Source: Pseudoscleropodium purum
Lineage: Eukaryota; Streptophyta; Bryopsida; Hypnales; Brachytheciaceae
Assembly: GCA_963969395.1 (NCBI GenBank)
Contig: OZ017795.1
Span: 22,425,063-22,489,062, forward strand
Direction: 5' to 3'
Length of the DNA: 64,000 nt
The position numbers and the translations under genes were made by a program. Of this stretch, positions 40,955 to 52,600 are shown one piece after another (position 1 is the first letter of the stretch; each line of letters opens with the position of its first letter). The notes under the pieces are model-generated. The model was not told where the DNA came from and searched no databases. It saw nothing but the letters and a program-made list of their open reading frames with translations.

Positions 40955-40971
40955 GGGGGGGGGGGGGGGGG
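40955..40971 (+). repeat. Homopolymer of 17 G
   Basis: An uninterrupted run of 17 G in AT-rich DNA, just downstream of two imperfect copies of an ATTGAGCAACCTA-like sequence (about 40902-40940). It could fold as a G-quadruplex; the exact length may be uncertain because long homopolymers are often misread. Confidence 0.8.
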
Positions 40972-42424
40972 AGTTGGAAATGGGTTGCGTGCATAGTGTG
41001 ATTGTTGGAGAAGAGTAGGTTTGTTCAAGTTGTGAATGCCATTTTGTATTGTTTTATTGAAGTAATTAATATTTATTATAATCTTTCATTTTTTTTTCCT
41101 AGTGGATCCTAATGAAAAAAATACATTAAAAAAATTTGATAGTACATTCATTTACTTGATTCTTATTCACTTTACAGTATTGAAGGTCATCTAAGGTAGG
41201 AATACCTATAACTATCAATTTAAGCAATTTAGCATAGATGGGGGCAATTTTTTCTAGAAAAAAATATTTTTTCAATATTAACAATTGAAAATCATGAATT
41301 TTCAATTAATTTTGAGAAAATTGGATGAAGCATTTAATTTCTATAAATTTTCAAAGTAGAAATCCTTGGGGCACCCTTTACTACACTCTACTAAATTTTC
41401 CTTAATTCTACCACCAAATTCTAAAAAATTAGAGAATTCCAACCACAATTAAGCATGGAGATAGTTTCAAGGTATTTTGGAGACAATTTCAAGGTACTTT
41501 CAGAAACATTTTTAGAGAACTCTACTCTTAAAGTATGGGTATACTAATGATTAAGTGGTGGCCTAAAAGTGTTCAATGGATAATTTATGAAGAAATGAAG
41601 AATGTACCTAATGGTTCACAAATGAGATCATTTTTGAATGACTACTTTGGTCATAGGTTGGTGTTTTTCCAAGATTAAATCAAGAACCTTGAGTGGCCCA
41701 ACATTTCTTTTTTGAATGATATATTGCTACATTTGACAGTTTTAGGCTTGTCCATCAGTGTAGTTCCCTCGAAATTGTCCACTCTACAATTATTGTTAAA
41801 AAACCTATTCAAATAGCTATTTAACCTTTTGAAGACACATTCGTTCTCAATTCTTGGACTCTTTCCTAGATACTTGTCAAGCTACATAGAATTTGTTTAA
41901 AGACCCGTGAGGGGTCCATCCTAGTTTGGTTAACTTTGTGAAGACATTGTAAACCTAAAAAATTTGATGGTTTGATAATCAAAGTATTTTGGTGACTACC
42001 TTGGTTTGAGGGCTCCATACTTTCAAGGTTAATAATGTTGTTGCAATGGTCAAGGGAATCAATGAAGGCCTTTGGTAGATGCTTGTTTTAATTCTACTAT
42101 ACAATAGGGTCCACAAATTTTTGTTATGGAGGCTTTGCTATTCATGAAAAGGCACTTTGTTCAACTAAATCTAATTTCATCGATTAAAACACCTGTTTCC
42201 GCCAAATTGATTGCAATTTGTGAAGTTGTTAGTGGTCATTAATCCACACCAATCAATCATGGACAAATGTCATAAATCGAAGAATATCATTAGATTTTAT
42301 AAAAGGTGACATCATAAGTTTAGAAATGGATCCTTGACTAATGAGCTCCTTGAACCACTTGTGATGTTTCTTGAGGCCATTGTTCATTACACTTCATGGT
42401 GCTTAACCTCTAAAAGATCAAATA

Positions 42425-42970
42425 GTATTTTTTTTTGGCAATATAGCAATTTTGGGCAATTCACTATAAATGAAATTTTTATTTTTTGAAATTTTCATAG
42501 AATATGTGGTCAAGGAGTAACTTCAAGGTTGAATAATTTTCATAACTTTTGACTCCATGGTTAAAAAGTTATTTGTATGATATGAAGTTTTTATTACTTT
42601 GTGATCAATCCAAGCAATTTCCAAAAAATCACTTTTTTAAGAAATAAAAATTTGAATATGGTTTATTATATATATATATATATATATATGGAAAGATTTG
42701 AATGATTCCATTTTGATTAATAAGATGAAAATTATGACAAGTTTTAGTTTGTAGGCAATTATCGAATCTCTATTCTAAAATAAGATTTGAAGTCCTTCAC
42801 TTTAATCAATTTTTAATATTTTTGAAAAAATAAAAGCATTGGAGGTAGATATTTTATTAAAATTTTATAACTACTAGGATTGGCATTTTTCAATTCCATT
42901 ACTAAATTCTTATTAATTTGGTATTTTAAATCATACTCTACTTCTTTCTACTTGGTATTTTTTTTCAAGC
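42425..42970 (-). repeat. Inverted-repeat family, copy B-right
   Basis: The reverse complement matches 35280-35875 over most of its length, with family landmarks GAATGATTCCATTTTGAT near 42690 and GGCATTTTTCAATTCC near 42880. At the place where other copies have TATATATAAATC, this copy has a run of TA repeats at 42667-42689. Confidence 0.7.
42667..42689. repeat. TA microsatellite
   Basis: About eleven TA units inside the B-right repeat, an expansion of the short TATATATA found in the other copies of the family. Confidence 0.85.
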
Positions 42971-43530
42971 TTGAATATGAAATAATTTTTGTTGAAATAT
43001 TTTTTATGTACTCCCATCTTACTTCTTCAATAGATTCTAGAAAGTAACAAGTTTTAAGATCTAAACATTTTTGTGTAAAAATTTTGAAAGATGAAATCTA
43101 ATTACTTTAGAAGAGTTGAAAATATTTCTTTTTGAAATTCAAGCAACATGATCTTGCAATTGGTAAGGGTTTTTATTCTAGAATTTTCAGAGGGTGTATT
43201 ATAACAATTTAACTAAAGGATTGTACAATTGGATATGTTAATGAATAAATATAGATGAAGATTTTAGCCTTGCTTTGGGTTTGAGTACTTTGAAGCAAAT
43301 AATTTTGGATCTAAAAGCATCAAATTCATTTAATGGTCAAAGGTCCATATAGTTGAACATCAAATTTCATTACACTAAAGTGAGCAATTTTGAATACAAG
43401 AAGCTAGCTAGCTTGTATAGAAGAGAATTGTTGTTATTGGCCTTGCAAGACTCTAACTACTCTTTTTATTGTTACAAGATCAATTGACAAACTCTTGAGA
43501 AGTTAGATTGAACATCATGACATATTGAGA

Positions 43531-44420
43531 ATGTTGAGTACTAAAAAAAAGAGTCATATTGTGGAGATACATGAGGATGGGATGAAATGCAAAGACATTG
43601 GAGTAGTCATGAATGTTCCATGCTATACCATTTCTATTTTTTTGACAAATTGGAAGGTCTATGGAAGTATAGAGTATTTGAAAAATCAAAGTGGTAGGGA
43701 TTGAAAAACAATATTTGATTGTGGTACTATTTTGCTAGGATTTTGTCACTTTTGTTACAAATGGTAGAAGACAAGCACTGTCAAAAATATCAAACTATTT
43801 GAACATATGTTGTAACAAACAATAGTCATACCAACCTACGTGAGAAGGACTTCAAAAATTGCATTGCATTAAGAAATCCCTTTTTCAACAACATACATAA
43901 TGCCTATAAGTTTACAATTGCTTGAGCTCATGAAAGTTGGAATTTTGAGGATTGGTTCAATGTGATTTGGTTAGGGAAGTCATCATTTGAAATTGACAAG
44001 AATTCAAGGCAAATTAGAGTGTGTTGAATATCATATGAAAGATATGAGTGAGATCGTATAGCGCCAATTTTCAAGTTTGATTGTACTTTAGTGATGCTTT
44101 GGAGTGCAATGAGTGGCTTCAATAAATGGCTTCTTATTATTATAGTTGTAGATAGAAAGACAACAAGTCATTTTGTGACTCTTACAAGTGAAAGAACAAT
44201 AGGATTTTTTTTATAATTTTTGCATAATCACCCTAGGCAATTGACATTTTTGAAAGATGGTGTTCCAATCCATTGCAAGTTACTTTTGTTGCTATGGAGA
44301 CATGCTCATAGTGCAACAAAACTTATTTGACCCACAAACTCTCCAAACTTGAATTTTATAGAGAATGGCGTTTAGAAGATTGCTAAAGATTTGTTGCACT
44401 ATGGTATCATTGTAACCCAA
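43531..44420 (+). pseudogene. Tc1-type (DD34E) transposase relic
   Basis: The N-terminal part (ATG at 43531) reads as a Tc1 helix-turn-helix: SHIVEIHEDGMKCKDIG, then VYGSIEYLKNQSGR. After a frameshift, the catalytic domain can be read from about 43910: NFEDWFNVIWLGKSSFE, where WSDES is expected; later LKDGVPIHC (second Asp codon at 44256) and PTNSPNLNFIEN. Counting codons, 34 residues separate that Asp from the final Glu, the spacing of Tc1-like DD34E transposases. Several in-frame stops (for example TGA for the Trp before PTNSP) and loss of the first catalytic Asp make it inactive. Terminal inverted repeats were not identified. Confidence 0.8.
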
Positions 44421-45002
44421 GAAATAAAGAGATAATGGTGCAAACAATTCAATTAGTGTAGAATGCAATATTTGTAGAGCAACTCCATATCTTCATTAGA
44501 AGTCTGCCTAAAAGAGTGCAAATAGTTACAACAACAAAAAGTAGCAACACTAGATGGTAGACACTTTGTTGTTGTTGTTGTTGTTGTAAGATATTATTAT
44601 TTTGTCATGTAAACTCTACCACCTTTCCAATGCACTTTTCAATTTGTGAATCAATGAATTGTTGAGCCCCTACACGAGCTTTTCAAAGTTCTTAAGGTAG
44701 GAGGCTCATAAATCACCCATGTAAGGAAAAATGGACCTATGTAGGAAAATCATTTGAGCATAACATTTTAAACATAATTTTGTTACAAAGAGAAAAGAGA
44801 AATCCTTCATTGAAATTTTAAATCATAATTTTTTGACTGAAAAATGAATTAACTATGAATCAATCTTCAATCAACCTTTGAATAGAGCACTTCAAATTCA
44901 CAATGTTTCTTGTAATTTTGGCTATGAGAAAATGATTCACATCATGTTTTTCATTTATTTTAGCCTTACATGAATGAATATTTTCCTCACAAGAAACTAC
45001 AA

Positions 45003-45048
<46 letters not shown>

Positions 45049-45205
45049 AATGAGAAAAAAACACATTGATCCTTATTTTTAAAACTCTCTTGCACTATTT
45101 TTGATAGTTCTTTAGGGTGATTCTTATTCTTCTAATCGACCAGGCAGAATTCGAGCCTCCTACTTTAGCTTTTGTTCTGATTTTGTTTTGGTAGGAAAAA
45201 ATCGA
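44421..45205. other. AT-rich spacer with two microsatellites
   Basis: Holds a TTG repeat at 44566-44587 and 38 bp of AT repeat at 45006-45043. No gene is seen. From about 45100 the composition shifts toward that of the next gene's promoter. Confidence 0.6.
45006..45043. repeat. AT microsatellite, 19 units
   Basis: Uninterrupted AT dinucleotide run of 38 bp about 350 bp upstream of the VOC-protein start codon. Confidence 0.9.
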
Positions 45206-45222
45206 AAGTTTTGGATCTTATT

Positions 45223-45290
45223 GTACTGTACCGTACCGTACCGTACCGTACCGTACAATACTGTACTGTACTGTACTGTACTGTGTGTAC
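45223..45290 (+). promoter_or_regulatory. Array of twelve GTAC motifs (GTACC and GTACT tandem repeats)
   Basis: GTAC occurs at 45223, 45228, 45233, 45238, 45243, 45248, 45253, 45263, 45268, 45273, 45278 and 45287, mostly with 5-bp period. Five are in the form CCGTAC, the last being CCGTACAA. GTAC is the core bound by SBP-domain factors (SPL; copper regulators SPL7/CRR1), whose usual preference includes CGTACAA. The array ends 106 bp before the start codon of the VOC gene, so it is promoter or 5' UTR. Whether it is regulatory or only a microsatellite is not decided by sequence. Confidence 0.6.
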
Positions 45291-45395
45291 TCCAACCAGC
45301 CAATTCAGTTTTCTACAGTTGAGAAGCTTTCTTCAGTGTCTGCCCATCAATCCCAACTTCCCAAGCACTCGCGGATCCCTTCTAGCGAGTCTCTC

Positions 45396-48300
45396 ATGGC
45401 TGCAGCAGCGATGGCGATGGCGACGACGACGACGATGCCCACATCCACTCAGGCCATAGCCATGGCCACAACCTGCTCATCCTCGTGGCGATGTCGCACT
45501 CGCATCTTCGCTACTGCCACCCCACCCAGACTTCGGTGCGACCAAATCCACTTCGTCTCTTCCATCTCGGCCACCAGGTATGATCCATACCCACTCTTGC
45601 TCTGCCCTTCTATTGTAAGAAATTCTCGTGCTTCTTCTGCATGTGGAAGCTCTCTTGGTCATTCGATTAGGAGGACAGTGGATTCCGGGAAGAGGCGGGT
45701 GGGGTGGGTGCACACTTTGGTCTTGAAATTTTGAGTTACGTGTTGCTTTTCCTTTCTTTGGATTTGGGAGTCATCTCTTGTTCTGCCCTTCTTTTGGGGG
45801 AGATTTCACTTTCTTTTCTGCATCTGTAAGCTCTCTTGGTGCAGGTGAGCATTTGATGCATGCACTGGACATGTTCTTGGTCATTGAATTGGGGTGGCAA
45901 TGGATGGGATCGATGGCGATGGAGTGGGTGGGTGGGTGGGTGTGTCACACGTTGGTCTTGGAATTTTGAGTTACGTTTCTTTCTTTGGATTTGTGAGCCC
46001 TTTTCTTGTTTTGCCCTTCTTTTGGAAAGATTTCTCTTTCTTTTCTGCGTGTGTAAGCTCTCTTGGTGGAGGTGAGCATTTGACGCACTGGACATGTTCT
46101 TGGTCATTGAATTGGGGTGACAATGGATGGGATCGATGAGGGGGTTTCACACGTTGGTCTTGGAATATGGAGTTACGTTTTGCTTTTTCTTTCTTTGGAT
46201 TTGTGAGCTCTGTATATGGGTGTAGGTCGTCACCCTGCTCATTGGATTGGGTGGTGCGGCTTTTGTTTCGTGCCGGACTGTGGATGGGGAGGAGGAAGAG
46301 GAGGAGGTCCTGCAAGTTGGGTTTTAATTTTCTTTGAGAATTAATGTAGGGAACAGAATTTATGTGTGTAGGGTTTAGGTTTAGGTTCAAAGCTAATTCT
46401 GTGGGTGATTTACAAGCAGCGAGGGGGCGGAGGAAACAAGGGCGCGTAATTCTGTGGTGACAACCCCTTTCCACCTGGCGATTCCGGTTCATGATATTCA
46501 TGCTGCGCGGGAGTTTTTCGGAGGGTATGGTTATTTCGAAGCTCCGTTTGCACAATTGCAAATGTTCATGAAAAAGTATTCTGGATTCCTTGCAAACACA
46601 ATTTTCAGCTTATGATAGTCTTTGGCAAGCCACATTCTCGAGTGTTCAGTAATTTCCAAACTTCATGTGCTAAGCTTTTCTCGTAATTGAAGTGGTGTCC
46701 AATTTGAGTCTAATTTCGTTGGGACACAATCTAAAGGTCATGATAGTCTTTGCAAAGACCACATAGGTATTTTGAATTTTCCTCAACTCCATTTGAACTT
46801 TATTGTAATCAAAATGTTTTTCCGAATGGAGTCTTTATTGCTGTGACATTCTCTTCACTGAAGAAGGGTGCAGAGTCTTAATGCTCAATGATTGTTAGAA
46901 TTAATTGACACCCCAATTATTTTATTCAACCATATTTTTGTCTTTCAGGAAACCCAAAGTCCACTCAAAGCGTGTCCTATTTCCCTGTGCAGAGTTTTAG
47001 GATGCCCGGAGGGTCGATCGGCCAAAACGTGGGTTGATTTCAATCTCTTTGGTCACCAGGTATCATTCCACCCTGACTTCATTCTCTTTGGATAAAAGAG
47101 AATTACTTGGACGAAATATTGCCTTGAAGCACTCTCTTCATCATCGTCATCGAGAATGTGGACTGTGGAGCTGTTAGGGTTCAATGAGTTTTATCATCCC
47201 GATTGGGAAGAGTGATCGACTTCCGACTGAATACATTTGGTATCCAAATTGCAGGTAGTGTGCCATGAAGTACGCAACTATAATGCTTCCACAAGTGCAA
47301 ATGCTGTTGGTAATCATCTTCTTTCAGAATTTCTCTGTTTTCAATTTCCTGGTGACTGGTAAGAGAACATGGAAAAGAAAAACTTGATTTCTGCTGCTGC
47401 TGCCTAATTCAAACTGCTTGCTTAGAGCACAGTGAACATTGTGTTTTGTGGACTGCATATCCTTCAAGAGCTGGGAGGCTCAATAATGGACATATTGCCA
47501 AGTTCTTCTCTTGACACCAAGAGTGTACATTTTGTTCATAAGATTGCTCCCAATAAACAGATAGTAGTGGCATACAATCCATATCCTCCCTACCAAAGAA
47601 AACTTGACACATCTGCTTGACTGGGGAATTTGGCATTATGTTTGACAGATGGAGACCCAGTGCCTGTGCCACACTTTGGACTTGCATTGACCGTGCCGGA
47701 ATTTCATGCCCTGGCCGAGCGTGTAAGAGCTGCTGGTGTGAAGTTCATCATTGAGCCACATATTCGGTTTGTGGGGCAGCCTGGTGAGCAGGTATGCATA
47801 ATTGTTTACTGTGTTCCAGTGACCGTTCCTAATTGCAACACTCTAAGTTTCTGTTAGTAGAATGGTTAGATATTTATGTATTTTTGTTATCAAATTAAAA
47901 AGGATTCCAAATCACAAAAGAATGCGTTCTTTGGATTTCATATGCTTCTCTATAAAGACTCAAAGTTTTATTCTGTGACGATTTAAAACCCACACTTTCT
48001 GATATTGAGGTGGTCTACATTCCCAATATCAGTATGACTGCAGAATTTTCCAGTGTGACATTGAGGTAGGTGTTGCAATTAGGAGTGGTTATGTAACATT
48101 TTGTTATAAGAGTCTCTGATTTGCAATCTCAATCTCTCTAATTCCTGGACTGTGATCGTATACCATGACTATCAAAAACTGATGGCATGGAAGTTGATAT
48201 TCGTTCATCCATTGTAGGATTAAGATTGATTGTATAACCAGGGTTTTTTTAGGGTATAGGGTTTACAGTCCTAAACCCTAAAAACCCTGAAACTTGTAAC

Positions 48301-48447
48301 CTGTAAATCCATATGGATTCACCATGGACATGATATGTGAATCCTGTGCAGTGGACAATGTTCTTCAAAGACAGCAGTGGTAATGCACTGGAATTCAAGG
48401 CTATGACCACTCCCAGCAATCTTTTTGCAAAGTATGTTGTGAAGTAA
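45396..48447 (+). CDS. Plastid-targeted VOC-fold (glyoxalase/dioxygenase superfamily) protein
   Basis: Six exons join in phase: 45396-45577, 46420-46524, 46993-47059, 47255-47309, 47649-47791 and 48352-48447, giving 215 residues. The first about 60 residues are rich in Ala, Met, Thr and Ser, with Arg but almost no acidic residue, as in chloroplast transit peptides. The rest is one vicinal-oxygen-chelate domain: FHLAIPVHD (78-86), [16 protein letters not shown] (97-112), PVPHFGLAL (142-150), FVGQPGEQ, then [15 protein letters not shown] ending at residue 200. His79, His145 and Glu198 are likely metal ligands by family pattern. The substrate cannot be told: members include lactoylglutathione lyases and extradiol dioxygenases, and most plant relatives are only annotated as glyoxalase-family. 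The ATG at 45396 is the first in its frame. The promoter holds a GTAC array and intron 1 a triplicated segment. Confidence 0.9.
45592..46211 (+). repeat. Three tandem copies of a roughly 200-bp segment in VOC-gene intron 1
   Basis: Copies run about 45592-45775, 45776-46001 and 46002-46211. Each has the same order of landmarks: TTCTGCCCTTCT, TCTTTCTTTTCTGC, AAGCTCTCTTGGT, TTGGTCATTGAATTGG, CACACGTTGGTCTTGGAATTT, GAGTTACGT and TTTCTTTGGATTTG. Copies 2 and 3 are closest to each other; copy 1 is shorter. Copies 2 and 3 also carry consensus-like donors AG|GTGAGC at 45845 and 46072. Confidence 0.85.
45926..45940 (+). other. G-quadruplex motif in VOC-gene intron 1
   Basis: Four GGG runs separated by single T residues lie on the transcribed gene's sense strand in intron 1, repeat copy 2. 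This is the most stable parallel G-quadruplex pattern. Copies 1 and 3 lack it. Confidence 0.75.
48239..48290. repeat. Telomere-like hairpin in VOC-gene intron 5
   Basis: The left half has CAGGGTTTTTTTAGGG and ATAGGGTTTA; the right half has TAAACCCTAAAAACCCTG, so the two halves are near reverse complements with a short loop. The units resemble the plant telomere repeat TTTAGGG and the telo-box AAACCCTA. Confidence 0.7.
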
Positions 48448-49630
48448 TCATCAAGGTGGGCACCCCCAAAATCGCCCCCAAAACTTTTTGCTAATGGTCA
48501 CAATTTCATTGATGTTTCTTGTTGGCAAGTGAAAGGAGGTTCCAACACACCAAAGAGCACTGCATTGGGATACTGTATGGAAAAGTTACGAAGGGTCAAA
48601 GTTTGTTTTCGTTGAGATTCTAAAATCGTTTCTTCCATGTAGGTACATATTGATTTTGGAGATTTACATAAAGCAATGATGGCAGTTTTGGGTCAGTGCC
48701 CACCTTAAACCATTGAAATGGTACCCTCTTGGTCCTTAGTGTTCTAATCTTGCAAGCACATGGATGACAAAAACTGTCCAATGGTATAGAAATAAGTGAA
48801 GAGAATTCACATATTCATCCAAATCATTGGATAATTGAATGGTTGATGACTATGGTGATAGGTTAGTTCATTCATGGCTTTGGACTGAAGGAAGGAGGTC
48901 AATTGAGTCAACAAAAGGTACATAAGTAGTGAAGTAAAAAAGAAAGTTATAATAGATTCTTAGATACAATACTACAAAAATTGAGCCATAATCTTGAATT
49001 TGGAAAAAATCTCTTGTGGTAGCTACATTATGAAATTAATTGTAGATAAAATAAGTTATAGCTTGGTTGTTGGAAGAGAGACTCTTTAGGATAGGTGCTT
49101 GTCCTTTATACTTACAAATCCCCCATCACATCAATCTCCACCTTTGTAAATATCGTTCATCCTTTTGACCTAAATTTATGCAATTTTTTAATTTTTGGAA
49201 TGTAGAAATGACATGCCACAATTCATCATCAAATTATGCAAAACATTCCCTTTGTGGATTGAAATATATAACAATATCCTCGGCACTAAATTTCATCAAG
49301 GTCCTGCCCTGCATGTATCTGAATAGGCATTATTTCCAAGATGGTTTTCCTGTACTGAAACCCCACTTGCAGAGAATGATTCTCAAGGGCTATTTGGGTT
49401 ACAACGTTCAGTAGGAGTTTTACTGTTCTGAAGCGGCAACAAAATCTCTTGGTGAAGATAACCCGGTGTACCTCAATTTGAATATAAGTCTCACAACCTA
49501 GATATACCTAAATAGTATCCCTTTGCCTTTTCGTATTGATAATACACAAAAAGTGGAGGAAAAAATGTCAAAACCGGTGTTCACTATTGAGTTACGAGAC
49601 TCGAGACCCAGCGACACTTGAAAAGCTACG
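48448..49630. other. Convergent 3' spacer between VOC and fucosyltransferase genes
   Basis: The two genes converge here. Probable 3' UTRs occupy both edges. I see no further gene, tandem repeat or transposon motif in the middle. Confidence 0.55.
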
Positions 49631-52600
49631 TCAAACAAAAATCACTTCCAATTTCAGGCAAGGTTCATTTCTCACCATATTCCTCAACTTCTTGTCACTG
49701 CCAAAATTCCAAGTATACAGAGCTTCCCTCTGAGTAAGGCCCACAGGATATATCTTGTAGATTCGAAGATCTGAGTTCCCTCGGATAGCCTCCGGTCGTT
49801 CAGTCTTCCAAATAGGAACATGATGGAGGGCTTTGAATTTGTCAAGAATCGTCTGCTCCAGATTGGCAATGGAGAGGTTCGTGTCTCTGCGATGATATGA
49901 ACATCCACAAGCATTAGTAAATTACGAATAACAGGAAGCAATGGCAAGGCTAAAACCAGCTGTCAGTAATTGCCACAACGTGCTCTGCTACATATTGCCA
50001 AACATAAATCGACATTGTCACAAACCTCAACCATGAGGTAAGGTAGTTGCACCTTACTTAGATAAGGGATCTAACGTTCTAGAATGTGCCTAAGGTCTAC
50101 ATTCTGGGAAAAGAATGTACTTTTGGAGGAGTGTTAATTTCTATTTCAAAAGACACCTAACACATGTACTACTGGATTTATGTTATTGTTCTCGAACGTA
50201 CACTTTGGGTACATATTAGGAAACATCATTGTTAATATAAAGAGGGGTACCTCAAATCGAACAATATTAAAGTGAACATCAATGCTTACTCAATAAAAAC
50301 CGACTCCATGTTGAAACGGCCACGCTCGCGTACATACAAGTGGTACAGGGTGCGCCCGCTTTTGTTGGTACACTTGCATGGTCTTGTTGGTACACTGTTT
50401 TTGTACATAGCTGCCTCTTCTTTCAAGCGGATTTTGGTAGCTACAAAGATGCACAACCTGCAAGAGGAGTGCACGGCAGCCATGTCGACTAGCGCCAAAA
50501 ATGAATCCGAGGGTCCATCAAATTTCCATCTGTGAAAAAATACGCAGAGGTATTAGGACATGGTAACTACAACAGAAGTGCTTATGCAGTGTAACACAAC
50601 AACACCTAGTCATAGCTGGGACCAACAAAAAACTTAGGCCTTGCCCGCACTGCCCACAGAGCTCCAAAGAGCAATCTGGAAATAGTAACTATATGTCCGC
50701 ATTGCCCATGTTGTGTCAATTAGCTAATTGGTGCTTGTTCCCACTACCTGACTTGCAATGAATTTACATTCATCTCCACCCATTGACGTATTCCCCGATT
50801 TGGGGCAAGTAAACTAATTGTGGTTGTATAAACGGTTTGAAGTGCCAAATCTACCCGTACCAAATTAGCTAACTTGAAAGCTTAACTCCGCATAGTTAAG
50901 TTGCAAGAGCGGGCTCGCAACAGGTTCAATTCCAACTCGCTGCTACTAAGCCCCCAGTTCGCTAATTGGCGCTACCTGGTTTTGGTGCGGGGAGGGCGAG
51001 AGCATCAATGCCATTGGTAAAAATAAAGTCATGGAGGCATTCTGTGAAAGAACCTCTGATGAAAAAGCGATCCTAGAGACAAAACTGAACTGACCAACAC
51101 AGAGCATCGGACAAGAAATCCCGTTCCAAGATCATCGAGATAGATACTGCCTAGGTTGATTAGACTGTGGACCATCCCGCAAACAAACCTACGGAAGTTT
51201 AAGTTAAGGTCGTGCTGTCAAAAGCACAGATGATCAACTTTAAGATCCCCACTGCTCATACAGACTTACCGCAGAGTCTCGTTGTATGCAGTTTCATTTC
51301 CAGCCAGATATTTAATGCGACTTGCTGCAGCCTTTACATCATTCATGTCCCTGATATATACAAGAGAATTCGGCGCAGGTGCAAAGTCGAAAATATTTGG
51401 AGGTCCTGTTACAACAGGGACCGAGCCTGCCCATGTAAAGGAGAATAAACAAGTCGAAATTAGCCACAACATCGTCATTCGTGCATAAAAATGATCCTAC
51501 ATCTTCCTTGCGTACGTAAAAACAGAAAAACGATATAATTGCAAGTGAGAAACGTACCAGCAACTAGGGCTTGGAAGAATTTCTCCGTTACATAATCCTC
51601 AACATTGGAGTTTTCAAAAGCGAGACTAAACTTGTACTCTCGAAGAGCATCCACCTTATTCAATCCTGCACAACATTCATTGCAATTGATACAATGCTCA
51701 ACTAAAAATGAATTGAATTCTATGCCAAAAAATGAAGGTTACCCAAAGTAGATCTCACCACCTAACTTGCTGCCACCTAACTATAATGTTGAGTATAAAC
51801 AAGCAATTCAGATTTAAAATCTGTTGACACATCGCCTTCCACGGTAAAATAGGAAAAATTCAATCTAAGTTAAAACCCTGAAAGCCCAAATGACGACAAT
51901 TGTCCGCTTCCGAATCTATAGGAGTTGTAACGTTTTCGAATGACAGAAATATCTATTAGCTTGACCCAAATTGGCTGTAATCGACTATTAGCTTTTTAAA
52001 AAGACTTCTTATTCTTAGCTTGGCCACTTAGGGGTTAAAGTCATATCACTTCTTTGCAATCTCATGAAGTACCCAGACAGAAAAATGATGTTCGAACTCT
52101 ACATGAAAATTGATATGAAATCACGGGACACTCTTAGAGTCTGAGCAAACCTCGGCCTCCAGGAGCATTTTGATTACAAGCTCCGTACGAGTCAATTTGA
52201 ACGCCTTCGCTTTGCAACGTTGTCATGATTGTAAGGCGATCGTTGTGAGCCCCACAGTTGGAAATAAAGGCAGCTCCAAGAGCCTGTTTTGTCTTAGGCT
52301 TGGGAGGATCCATGATTGGGTATTCCGCCCACGAAAAGTATCCCACTGGGACATCCGACGACAGACTTGTCGTCATCACCACTCCGACTCCGTTCCTGTA
52401 GTGTGCCCCCTCATCAAGTCAGAACTTCATTGAATCTAGACATTACAAAAAGATTTCACATCGCAACACTTTTCTCCATAGACATAGCAGTGGCCAAATC
52501 ATGGGATCTTTCCTGTCAACTCCTACAGAAGTTCTAAGAAGGTGAAACCACATCATTCCAGTAAATGTTATTGGCTTCTAGATCATATCGTGTAAAATGC

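Larger units (their letters stand above)
35876..42424. other. AT-rich interior between the paired B repeats
   Basis: About 6.5 kb with no transposase or gene I can recognise. 36270-36370 holds degenerate TTCATA/TCCATA hexamers. An island from about 38430 to 40160 is less AT-rich and contains a dispersed repeat at 40030-40140. A run of 17 G lies at 40955-40971. Short open frames here look spurious. Confidence 0.5.

Noticed and set aside
50880..50945. tRNA-like segment with a GGTTCAATTCC motif
   Set aside because: The T-arm motif is present, but no acceptor stem or normal D-arm and anticodon arm can be drawn around it.
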